NCBI GenBank assembly: GCA_001798135.1
Contig: MGRJ01000004.1
Coordinates: 114,029 to 133,063, forward strand
From: Deltaproteobacteria bacterium RIFCSPHIGHO2_02_FULL_40_28
GTDB taxonomy: Bacteria; UBA10199; 2-12-FULL-40-28
Direction: 5' to 3'
DNA length: 19,035 nucleotides
Shown in pieces: positions 1 to 6,494 of this stretch (the stretch's first letter is position 1; every line of letters begins with the position of its first letter). Made by a program: the position numbers and the translations under genes. The notes below the pieces were generated by a model that worked only from the letters and a program-made list of their open reading frames with translations, did no database searches and was not told the origin of the DNA.

Positions 1-60
1 GCAGGGATGACAGAGGGAGGGGCAGGGATGACAGAGGGAGGGGCAGGGATGACAGAGGGG
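1..60. repeat. 21-bp tandem repeat, about 2.9 copies
   Basis: A G-rich unit containing GCAGGGATGACAGAGGG recurs with an exact 21-bp period at 1, 22 and 43. The third copy runs into a 38-bp stretch also present near 15024. The array is cut by the window edge, so the true copy number is unknown. There are no spacers, so this is not a CRISPR array. Confidence 0.85.
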
Positions 61-80
61 AGACATTTTTCAACAATCCC
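43..80 (+). repeat. Dispersed 38-bp repeat, copy A
   Basis: This 38-bp stretch is identical to 15024-15061. It starts with the tandem unit (GCAGGGATGACAGAGGGG) and continues with GAGACATTTTTCAACAATCCC. Sequence beyond the last base differs between the two copies, so that is a sharp repeat edge. In copy B the same edge touches the vapC stop codon. Confidence 0.85.
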
Positions 81-170
81 ACAATAGGAATTGTCTTTGA
101 AATCATGGCCGAGCCTTCCCTGTATGAGGAGGCTATCCAAATTCCCCTGAATTTAATCGAATCCAGGTAA
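81..170 (+). pseudogene. Possible remnant of a gene 3' end (weak)
   Basis: A reading frame is open from the window start to a TAA at 168-170. The part after the dispersed repeat reads as plausible protein: an ATG at 105 followed by about 20 codons (begins MAEPSLYEEAIQIP). There is no Shine-Dalgarno sequence before this ATG. The upstream part of the frame is translated repeat. It may be the tail of a gene truncated by the repeat, or chance. The rnpB promoter should lie in 160-205; TATTAA at 194-199 could be its -10 box, but no good -35 box is visible. Confidence 0.2.
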
Positions 171-208
171 TTCTTGCTTTTTGGAGTGAGTCTTATTAAC
201 CTTTCTTT

Positions 209-640
209 GAAACCTAGATGATCGCCTTTGACGCGCCGTAGCCTTGGCGAAGGCGGTTTTTTCGCTACGACTACGGCGCGTCGAGAGAGGAAAGTCCGGA
301 CACCACGGATAAAGGTGCTGGTTAATGGCCAGGACCCGTAAGGGTACGGATAGTGCCACAGAAACGAAGTATAGGCCCCGTGAAAACCGTATGGTTTTTT
401 TACTGGGTGCTATAGTGAAAAGGGTAAACCCCACCTGGTGCAAGGTCAAATAGGTCCCGTAGAATAAACACATCCATATGGGTGTTGATTCGATTACTGA
501 TTCGTTAATCTTGAAAAGGTTTTTACAAATCTTTTCTTTACGGGATGGGTAGACCGCAAAGAGCCATCCAGTAATGGCTGGCCAAGATAAATGATCATCG
601 CCTGTCGCAAGGCGGGAACAAAATCCGGCTTATTGGTTTC
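209..640 (+). ncRNA. rnpB: RNase P RNA (bacterial type A-like)
   Basis: This is the catalytic RNA of ribonuclease P, which matures tRNA 5' ends. The universally conserved blocks appear in order: GAGGAAAGTCCGG (285-297), AGTGCCACAGAAA, a GTGAAAAGGGTAAACCCCACC-like block, GCAAGGTCAAATAGG, GGGTAGACC, and the 3' block ATCCGGCTTATTGG (623-636). Ends are set by helix P1 (GAAACC 209-214 with GGTTTC 635-640) and P2 (GATGATC 217-223 with GATCATC 593-599). P3 is a perfect 12-bp helix (230-241 with 271-282) enclosing a repeat-derived insert. The P15-P17 region (about 450-545) is long and A+T-rich, and I could not place the L15 GGU loop that binds tRNA CCA ends. A strong terminator follows. Identity is very secure; exact ends are good to a few bases. 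Confidence 0.96.
230..282. repeat. Palindromic repeat inserted in rnpB helix P3
   Basis: The arms GACGCGCCGTAG (230-241) and CTACGGCGCGTC (271-282) are perfectly complementary. Between them, GCCTTGGCGAAGGC forms a smaller hairpin, followed by a T-run and CGCTACG. The CCGTAGCCTTGGCGAAGGCGG core matches a class of dispersed palindromes I recall from many bacterial genomes, which translates as AFAKATA on the opposite strand. It replaces the usual P3 sequence while keeping a helix there. Base composition is much more G+C-rich than the rest of the RNA. Confidence 0.6.
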
Positions 641-643
641 TTT

Positions 644-675
644 AAGGAGGGCTTAAAAGCCCTCCTTCATTTTTT
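644..675 (+). terminator. Intrinsic terminator of rnpB
   Basis: The stem AAGGAGGGCT (644-653) pairs perfectly with AGCCCTCCTT (658-667) around the loop TAAA. CA and then a run of six T follow (670-675). It lies three bases after the P1 helix of rnpB. Confidence 0.9.
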
Positions 676-678
676 CTT

Positions 679-1110
679 ATGAGTCTTAAATTCTTTTTTA
701 ATCGTAAAGGGTTCGTTGTTATTTTCCTCAGTATTTTGGGTTGGCTGTCTAGTTTTTACCATTTGTATGGATATCTTTTTGATCAAACTCAGAATCGAAT
801 TCTTTTTTTAATTTGGTTTGGAGCTGCAACTCTTATTTTAGGAATTTGCTTTTATCCCTGGTATCCTAAAAAAGATAGAGGTCATGGAATTGAACTCCAT
901 TTTGAAAAAACTGTGGTGCCCGTGGCCTACATCATGGTTTTCACTAACATCCTTCTTTTTTTCAATGTTTTGGTCATGCCTTTTTTAGTTCTTGGTCTTT
1001 TAATTTTCTTTTTAATTCTAGGTGTAAACGCCATTCTTTTGACTTTTTATTTCAAAGATCAAGATTCCATGCCTCCTTCTTACTTTGTTCGCAATTTTCA
1101 TTTAAAATAA
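679..1110 (+). CDS. Small four-helix membrane protein, unknown function
   Basis: A 143-aa, strongly hydrophobic protein that I do not recognise. Four membrane segments can be seen: about residues 12-34, 41-60, 74-97 and 98-125. Short Lys/Arg-containing stretches lie at the N-terminus and around residues 63-70. There is no signal peptidase site and no obvious catalytic motif. The ATG lies only three bases after the T-tract of the rnpB terminator and has no Shine-Dalgarno sequence. Either a promoter overlaps the end of rnpB and the message is almost leaderless, or read-through feeds the gene. No other good start exists without losing the first membrane segment. About 120 bp separates it from the next gene, so it is probably its own unit. 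Confidence 0.65.
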   Translation: MSLKFFFNRKGFVVIFLSILGWLSSFYHLYGYLFDQTQNRILFLIWFGAATLILGICFYPWYPKKDRGHGIELHFEKTVVPVAYIMVFTNILLFFNVLVMPFLVLGLLIFFLILGVNAILLTFYFKDQDSMPPSYFVRNFHLK

Positions 1111-1231
1111 TTAAAAAGAGCATAGACAGTTTCTCCCCTTTTTGTTACACTGCATCCACCTTAGGTTACCATACCTTACATGTAAAAATGAGGATAGGGG
1201 GGGTTTCCAGAGAGACCCTAAGGGAGAGTAG

Positions 1232-1705
1232 ATGAATCTAGAAAAATTAGGACTTTTGTTTCTTCTAAATTATTTTAATCAATGGGGAGAAGTAAAAAAC
1301 CATCTCGTTAATGCTGCAGCTGAGGTTTTAAGGGCAGCTCGTTCTTCAGTAGATATTATTTCGCAAAGTCCACAAACCCTTTTAGGACAAAAAGTCGAAC
1401 TTTTTGCTCCTTTCGTTTCACAAGTGCAAAGTGTTTTGGATTTTGGAATCAATAAAATGAGTCCTTCAGGGAGTTCTCCTTCTATGCTTGAAAAGGAAGG
1501 GGACCACAAACTTAAACAACATATCGTCGATTCCATTATTAAGGCTATTGATGAAGAAATTATAGGGACCAAAGAGATCATTAACGATAAAAATCGTTTG
1601 AAAGTAGAAGCTCTTTATACCGTAAAAGAGGTTTTACAAAACCAACTTCAAAAACCTATCGCTAAAACTTCCAACAAAAAAACCTTTCAAGCTAACGTGG
1701 CTTAA
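1232..1705 (+). CDS. Small helical protein upstream of PhaR-like gene, possibly phasin-like
   Basis: 157 aa, family not recognised. Residues 1-75 read as amphipathic helices rich in Ala, Val, Leu and Gln (for example NAAAEVLRAARSSVDIIS). A Ser/Pro/Gly-rich break at about 77-86 follows, and then a charged helical C-terminal half with a Lys-rich tail. There is no signal peptide or membrane span. A good ribosome site, AGGGAG (1221-1226), sits five bases before the ATG. The adjacent downstream gene encodes a PHA-type regulator, so an amphipathic helical phasin that coats polyhydroxyalkanoate granules is a reasonable guess. That is inference from context and helix character only; no phasin signature was identified. 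Confidence 0.6.
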   Translation: MNLEKLGLLFLLNYFNQWGEVKNHLVNAAAEVLRAARSSVDIISQSPQTLLGQKVELFAPFVSQVQSVLDFGINKMSPSGSSPSMLEKEGDHKLKQHIVDSIIKAIDEEIIGTKEIINDKNRLKVEALYTVKEVLQNQLQKPIAKTSNKKTFQANVA

Positions 1706-1740
1706 AATAAGCCTTGCTCTTTCACCCAAAATTTATTTTA

Positions 1741-1780
1741 CTCTTTTTTTATGACGCACCTATGACGCATGAAAAGAGGA
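1741..1780 (+). promoter_or_regulatory. Direct repeat and hairpin arms before the PhaR-like gene (candidate operator)
   Basis: The 9-mer TATGACGCA occurs at 1750-1758 and again at 1761-1769, an 11-bp period of about one helical turn. The pair is flanked by inverted arms CTCTTTT (1741-1747) and AAAAGAG (1772-1778). The right arm contains the ribosome site AGAGGA of the PhaR-like gene, so a hairpin could also hide it. PhaR-family proteins are known to repress their own and phasin genes, which makes this a candidate autoregulatory site. Confidence 0.4.
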
Positions 1781-1784
1781 TTTT

Positions 1785-2345
1785 ATGCAGAAAGAAAATG
1801 TTCATCGTGTTCTCATCAAAAGATATCAAAATCGTAAACTCTACGATACTCACAACTCTACTTATGTTACTTTAGATGATATTTCTAAGATGATTAAATC
1901 AAGCTTGGATGTACAAATTATAGATAACCGAACTAAGGAAGATTTAACAGCTGTAACCCTGGCTCAAATTATTTTTGAAGAAGAAAAAAAGAAACAAAGT
2001 TTACTTCCTCTTTTTGCTTTAAAACGCATTATTCAAGAGGGTGGAGAATCTATTAAAGATTTTTTTGAAAAAACCATTGATACGGGGGTTTCATCTATTT
2101 CGCGCGCTAAAGAAGGAGCCGAGAAAGTTATCGATCGTATCAAAGATGAACTTGTTCCAGATGATGATGGAAATATTTTACAAGAAGTGATTCATCGTAC
2201 TCAGGATTTTTCCAAAAAAATTGATGAAAAAATTAAATCTACAGTTGAATCTGTTGCCCATGTAGCCTCTCTGCAAAATGAAATCCGCAACTTAAGAAAA
2301 AAAATCAGCTATCTCGAAAAAAAACTAACGGAAAATGAAAAATGA
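1785..2345 (+). CDS. PhaR-like polyhydroxyalkanoate synthesis regulator with phasin-like coiled-coil tail
   Basis: A 186-aa protein. Residues about 8-70 match the PHB/PHA accumulation regulator DNA-binding domain; KRYQNRKLYDT followed by TYVTLDDI is its hallmark. In characterised PhaR proteins this domain binds DNA and PHA granules and represses phasin genes. The rest differs from classical PhaR. Residues about 75-150 are amphipathic helix with evenly spaced charges, resembling granule-associated phasin helices, and residues about 155-184 form a heptad-rich coiled coil (LQNEIRNLRKKISYLEKKL). The start has AGAGGA five bases upstream. The stop overlaps the next ATG as ATGA, so translation is probably coupled to the first ArsA-like ATPase. 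The domain call is firm; control of PHA genes is inferred, since no PHA synthase lies in the window. Confidence 0.85.
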   Translation: MQKENVHRVLIKRYQNRKLYDTHNSTYVTLDDISKMIKSSLDVQIIDNRTKEDLTAVTLAQIIFEEEKKKQSLLPLFALKRIIQEGGESIKDFFEKTIDTGVSSISRAKEGAEKVIDRIKDELVPDDDGNILQEVIHRTQDFSKKIDEKIKSTVESVAHVASLQNEIRNLRKKISYLEKKLTENEK

Positions 2346-3265
2346 ATTTAGAAGAGCTTATGCTTCGCCGGCTTGTCTTTGTGTCTGGCAAAGGAGGGGT
2401 TGGCAAAACAACGGTTGCAATCTCGCTGGGTTTGTTAGCTGCCCAGTTAGGGAAAAAAACCATCTTAGTTGAACTTACCTCTTCTGAAAGAATTGCTCCT
2501 TTTTTTTTCGATAAAATGGCCGGATACAAGGAACTAGAGCTTCAAAATAATCTTTTCGTCATTAATCCTAACCCTCATGATTGCCTGAAAGAATACGTGA
2601 TGAAGCAGGTTTACTTTAAGGGGATCTATGAACTTTTTGTTAATAACCGGTATGTCACCTCTTTTTTAAATGCCATTCCAGGACTTAACGAACTTTTAAT
2701 GTTAGGAAAAATTATGGATTTAGAATGGCAGAAAAAATATGATTTTATCATTGTTGATGCACCGGCTACAGGCCATGGGGTTTCTTTTTTAGAAGTACCA
2801 GATGTTGTGATGAACGCGGTTAAGGTAGGTCCCTTAAGAAAAAAAGCTTTTGAAATATCAGAAGGAATCAAAAACCAGGAAGTGACAGCTTTTTGTGGAG
2901 TAACCCTGGCTGAAGAAATGCCTGTAGTTGAACTGTCTGAACTGATGGAGAAGATTAAAAAAGATTTAAAAATAAATTTGGGCCCCGTGTTTGTAAATAA
3001 TACAGTAAGTTCTCCTTTAAGCTTGGCCGAAGCTGTAAAACTAAAAGAAGAGCCTTTTTCAGAAGACGAACACCTTAAAGCTTATCCAGCTTTGGCACTT
3101 ATGATGTACGAACGAGCTAAACTGAATGAGGAATATATTGTAGAACTCAAAAAAAATATTGGAAAAAACACTTTGATTAAGCTTCCTCACAAGCCCGGAT
3201 TAATCAGAAAGGGAAAAGATTTTTTCCCACTCGTGGATGATCTTAAAGAATACCTTCATGCTTGA
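2342..3265 (+). CDS. ArsA/Get3-like ATPase, first of a tandem pair (lacks switch-I Asp)
   Basis: 307 aa, soluble ArsA/GET3-type P-loop ATPase of the SIMIBI class. The deviant Walker A GKGGVGKTT is at residues 16-24 and keeps the signature lysine (K17). The switch-II region, DFIIVDAPATGHG, lies near residues 133-145. At switch I, where ArsA and Get3 have DPA with a catalytic Asp, this protein has ELTSSERI; Thr46 sits where its partner has Asp46. There are no ArsA metal-site cysteines in the usual pattern and no arsB, arsC or arsR nearby, so arsenite export is unlikely. The start codon overlaps the PhaR-like stop; Met7 (2360) is an alternative start. The arrangement recalls the paired ATPases Rv3679/Rv3680 of Mycobacterium tuberculosis. 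The client or substrate is unknown. Confidence 0.88.
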   Translation: MNLEELMLRRLVFVSGKGGVGKTTVAISLGLLAAQLGKKTILVELTSSERIAPFFFDKMAGYKELELQNNLFVINPNPHDCLKEYVMKQVYFKGIYELFVNNRYVTSFLNAIPGLNELLMLGKIMDLEWQKKYDFIIVDAPATGHGVSFLEVPDVVMNAVKVGPLRKKAFEISEGIKNQEVTAFCGVTLAEEMPVVELSELMEKIKKDLKINLGPVFVNNTVSSPLSLAEAVKLKEEPFSEDEHLKAYPALALMMYERAKLNEEYIVELKKNIGKNTLIKLPHKPGLIRKGKDFFPLVDDLKEYLHA

Positions 3266-4370
3266 AAAAATTCTCAATGAAAAAAAAATAATTCTGGTTT
3301 GTGGAAGCGGGGGAGTAGGTAAAACCACCTTGGCAGCAAGCCTTGCTTTAAAGGGCGCAACTCTGGGTAAAAAAACTATTGTTTTAACCATTGATCCAGC
3401 TAAACGCCTAGCAACCTCTATGGGTTTAGCCAAACTAGGAGGTGAGCCCACTCGCATTTCTCCTAAAAACATTGAAGCTCAAACAGGACACAAAGATATT
3501 TTTTTGGATGCCATGATGCTTGATACAAAAAGAACTTTTGATGAGTTGGTTACTCGTTATGCACCTAATGCCGCAGTGAAGGATAGAATTTTAGAGAATA
3601 AAATTTATCTTCACCTCTCTAATATGATGGCTGGTTCTCAAGAATACATGGCCATGGAAAAACTACACGATTTAGTTGGGCATACAGATTACGATTTAAT
3701 TGTAGTGGATACCCCCCCCACTACCCATGCCATTGATTTTTTAGAGGCTCCTGATCGCATGATGAGTATGCTAGGCGATAGCATGATTCATGTGCTTTTA
3801 AAACCTGCTCTTGCTATGGGAAAGTCTGGTTTTTTTCTCTTTGATAAGGGAGCTAAACTTATCTTGAAGGTTTTAGATAAAATTACTGGTTTTGAATTGC
3901 TGAAAGATGTGGCTGACATGCTTGATGCTTTTCGTGAAATGTTGGGTGGCTTTGAATCGAGAGCTAGCGACGTTAAAAAAATGTTACAATCAAACAAGTC
4001 TGTTTTTGTCTTAGTAACTGCTAACGACGAACGCTCAGTTTCTGAAGCACGTTTTTTTGATGAAAAAATGAAATCTCTTCAATTAAACTTAAATGGAATT
4101 ATTATGAATCGATGTTTTCCATTTTCTGAGGCCAGTGAAAAAGAAGTTGATGAAGATTTAAAAGAACTCAGCAAAAAATATGGTTTTGAATTAGCAGAAA
4201 AAATTACACAAGTGCGCAAAAATGAAGAACCCCTCATAGAAGAAGAAATTGTTAGACAAAAAGAAATGAAATCTCTTTTAGAAAAAGGCCAGTTTTTTCT
4301 TAAAATTCCCTTGTTTCAGGGGGATGTGCATGATTTAGAAGGCCTGTGGTCAATCGCTTCTTATTTGTAG
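3258..4370 (+). CDS. ArsA/Get3-like ATPase, second of the pair (lacks signature Lys)
   Basis: 370 aa, ArsA/GET3-type P-loop ATPase. Walker A is GSGGVGKTT (residues 16-24): the signature lysine is replaced by Ser17, while the P-loop Lys22 is kept. Switch I is intact (TIDPAKRL, Asp46), and switch II reads VVDTPPTTHAIDFLEAP. The middle region (about residues 175-245) is helical and hydrophobic (for example MGKSGFFLFDKGAKL), where Get3 proteins carry their client-binding helices. I chose the ATG at 3258, which overlaps the upstream stop by 8 nt with AAAGAA before it. The in-frame ATG at 3237 would overlap by 29 nt and add residues not typical of the family. It probably forms a heterodimer with the upstream ATPase. 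Family is firm, role unknown. Confidence 0.88.
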   Translation: MLEKILNEKKIILVCGSGGVGKTTLAASLALKGATLGKKTIVLTIDPAKRLATSMGLAKLGGEPTRISPKNIEAQTGHKDIFLDAMMLDTKRTFDELVTRYAPNAAVKDRILENKIYLHLSNMMAGSQEYMAMEKLHDLVGHTDYDLIVVDTPPTTHAIDFLEAPDRMMSMLGDSMIHVLLKPALAMGKSGFFLFDKGAKLILKVLDKITGFELLKDVADMLDAFREMLGGFESRASDVKKMLQSNKSVFVLVTANDERSVSEARFFDEKMKSLQLNLNGIIMNRCFPFSEASEKEVDEDLKELSKKYGFELAEKITQVRKNEEPLIEEEIVRQKEMKSLLEKGQFFLKIPLFQGDVHDLEGLWSIASYL

Positions 4371-4377
4371 GGTGTAT

Positions 4378-5619
4378 ATGTTTTATTATCCTTTAACCTT
4401 TCAGCCAAGCCTTTCAAAGCTTGCAAGTCTTGTAGCAGTAACACCAGCAAGTTTTTTACTAGAAAGCCAAGGAACAATAAAAAAAGGAACTTATTCTTAT
4501 TTTGGTTTTAATCCCGGAAACATTTTTACATCTTGGATAAATTTCAACCAAACTTATAACCAAGAAAAAATTCATCATGTTCTAAAAACATTTCCTTGGA
4601 TGGGGGGATGGATGGGCTTTGTTACTTACGAAAACCAACCTTGGTTTGGAAGTTTTCCCATGATTGCTGTTTTTAATCATGAAGATGGTGTTTGGTATGG
4701 GGTTTCCCTCACGCTGGGAGAAGCAGAATTGTTACAATGGGAAAGGCAACTATCCCTTGCTTTAGAAAGTATTTCCACTTCGCCAGACAAACCTGTTAAA
4801 AGCACATGGATTTTAAAACCCAATTTTTTAGATTATTCAAAAAAAATAGAGCAAATTAAAAACTACCTTGAAGCAGGAGATATTTATCAAGCTAACTTAA
4901 CCGAACCCTTTCAAGTTAAAACAAATCTTTTACCTGATCAAATTTATTTGAAACTCAAAAAAAGTTCACCTGTTCATTATGCAGCTTTTTTAAATACGGG
5001 AAATTCTTTTATTATTTCATCCTCTCCCGAACTTTTTTTTAGTATTGAGAATGCAACCATCAAAACAAGCCCCATCAAGGGAACAAGCCGTTGTGGTGAA
5101 AATAAAAATGAAGATGAAAAAAGAAAAGATGAGCTTTTAAACTCAGCTAAAGATAGAGCCGAGCTTTTAATGATAACTGATTTGGAACGTAATGATTTAG
5201 GACGTGTTTGTCAGTATGGAAGTGTGATCACAAAAACTTTGTATCGTTTAGAAAGCCTCTCTTATGTACATCATTTAGTTGCAGACATTTCTGGTAAGCT
5301 TAAAGGAGAAATTACTCTTTGTGAAGTATTTCAAGCTCTTTTTCCTGGTGGGTCTGTAACGGGAGCACCTAAAAAACGAGCTATCGAAATATTAGCTGAA
5401 TTAGAACAATCTCCCCGTGGTGTTTATACAGGGGCTCTGGGGTATGTAAGTTTTGATGGAGATGCCACTTTTAACCTTCCAATTCGCACCTTGACTCAAA
5501 GTTTAGATACGGTTTATTTCAATGCAGGAGGAGGAATTGTAATAGATTCCAAAGCCGATTTGGAGTTTGAAGAGTTGATGTTAAAAGTTTCTCGAATCAG
5601 AAAGGCCTTAGAGTTATGA
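4378..5619 (+). CDS. pabB: Aminodeoxychorismate synthase component I (PabB)
   Basis: A chorismate-utilising enzyme of 413 aa. It converts chorismate and ammonia to 4-amino-4-deoxychorismate for p-aminobenzoate and folate synthesis, in the cytoplasm, normally with the glutaminase PabA. The diagnostic motif is PIKGT (residues 232-236): PabB uses this Lys, whereas anthranilate synthase TrpE has PIAGT. Other family blocks are GDIYQANLTEPF, FIISSSPELFF, LLMITDLERNDLGRV, FPGGSVTGAPKKRA and a C-terminal AGGGIV. The start is ATG 4378 with AGGG five bases upstream; GTG 4372 is less likely. It begins seven bases after the upstream ATPase stop and overlaps pabC by ATGA. No pabA is visible in the window, so PabA must be encoded elsewhere or ammonia is used. 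Confidence 0.93.
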   Translation: MFYYPLTFQPSLSKLASLVAVTPASFLLESQGTIKKGTYSYFGFNPGNIFTSWINFNQTYNQEKIHHVLKTFPWMGGWMGFVTYENQPWFGSFPMIAVFNHEDGVWYGVSLTLGEAELLQWERQLSLALESISTSPDKPVKSTWILKPNFLDYSKKIEQIKNYLEAGDIYQANLTEPFQVKTNLLPDQIYLKLKKSSPVHYAAFLNTGNSFIISSSPELFFSIENATIKTSPIKGTSRCGENKNEDEKRKDELLNSAKDRAELLMITDLERNDLGRVCQYGSVITKTLYRLESLSYVHHLVADISGKLKGEITLCEVFQALFPGGSVTGAPKKRAIEILAELEQSPRGVYTGALGYVSFDGDATFNLPIRTLTQSLDTVYFNAGGGIVIDSKADLEFEELMLKVSRIRKALEL

Positions 5620-6482
5620 AAATCTATCTCAACGGAAAATTAGTAGAGGCGAACGAAGCCAAAATTTCTGTGTTTGATCGTAGTTATCTTTTTGGAGAGG
5701 GCCTTTTTGAAACCCTTCGAGCTTATAAAGGAGAAGTTCCTTTTTTAGATAAACATTTAGCAAGAATGGAATGGTCGGCTACCTTTTTAGGGCTGCCGAT
5801 TCCTCATCCACGTGAAATAGCTGAGGCTGTTAAAAAAACACTAGAAGCTAATGGTTTAAAAGAAGCAAGAATCAAAATTATTTTAAGTGCCCAAGGTGAA
5901 AGTTTTGTACCTATGATGGTTGGTGATGGTCTTACAATAAACTTGGTTATTATTTGTGACGATTATCGTGCTTATGCCAAGATGGATTATGAAAAAGGTG
6001 TTGATTTAGCCATGCTTCATTCTATTCGTAGTGATGTGGCTCCAACTTCAACCATTAAATCAACAAGCTGGATATCTAAAATGATTGCTAGGCGGGAATT
6101 TTTAGAACGCGATGTCTTTGATGGAATTTTGATGGATGCCCATGGATTTATTACCGAATGCACAATGGGTAATTTATTCTGGGTGCAATCAGAAAAAATA
6201 TATACAACACCGGTTAGCATTGGATTACTTTCTGGTATTACCAGACAATTAGTGATCGATTTAGTGAAAGAAAATGGTTATGAATTTAAGGAAAAAATAA
6301 TCAAACCAAACGAACTTTTAAAAGCAGATGAAATTTTTATGACGAACTCTTTGGTTGAAGTGCTTCCTGTTTGTGAAATTGATGGGGAAGCCATTGGAAA
6401 CGGTGAGGTAGGGGCTATGACCAAGATTTTAATGCAGGCTTATAAAGATCGTATCGATGAAGAGATTGCTTCAAATAGGTAG
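5616..6482 (+). CDS. pabC: Aminodeoxychorismate lyase-like class IV aminotransferase (PabC)
   Basis: A fold-type IV PLP enzyme of 288 aa. Features are the N-terminal MKIYLNGKLV and FDRSYLFGEGLFETLRAY blocks, the PLP lysine K148 in STIKSTSW, E181 in ITECTMGNLF for the pyridine nitrogen, and the phosphate-binding LLSGITRQLV segment. The same fold includes branched-chain and D-amino-acid aminotransferases. PabC is preferred because the gene overlaps pabB (ATGA, 5616-5619), so the pair would make p-aminobenzoate from chorismate. The last codons run into an AGGGGCGAA repeat fragment at the stop codon. No clear terminator lies in the 12 bp before the convergent ATPase gene. Confidence 0.85.
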   Translation: MKIYLNGKLVEANEAKISVFDRSYLFGEGLFETLRAYKGEVPFLDKHLARMEWSATFLGLPIPHPREIAEAVKKTLEANGLKEARIKIILSAQGESFVPMMVGDGLTINLVIICDDYRAYAKMDYEKGVDLAMLHSIRSDVAPTSTIKSTSWISKMIARREFLERDVFDGILMDAHGFITECTMGNLFWVQSEKIYTTPVSIGLLSGITRQLVIDLVKENGYEFKEKIIKPNELLKADEIFMTNSLVEVLPVCEIDGEAIGNGEVGAMTKILMQAYKDRIDEEIASNR

Positions 6483-6494
6483 GGGCGAATACAT

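Noticed and set aside
1-60. CRISPR array
   Set aside because: The 21-bp units are directly adjacent with no spacers.
153-473. A 106-aa minus-strand open frame across the start of rnpB
   Set aside because: It is antisense to RNase P RNA, and its AFAKATA stretch is translated palindromic repeat. There is no ribosome site or coding character.
3237-3257. Upstream ATG as start of the second ArsA-like ATPase
   Set aside because: It would overlap the first ATPase gene by 29 nt and add residues unusual for the family; ATG 3258 gives a normal 8-nt overlap and aligns with the partner from residue 1.
2342-4370. Arsenite resistance operon
   Set aside because: Only ArsA-like ATPases are present; no arsB, arsC, arsD or arsR nearby, and residues differ from true ArsA.
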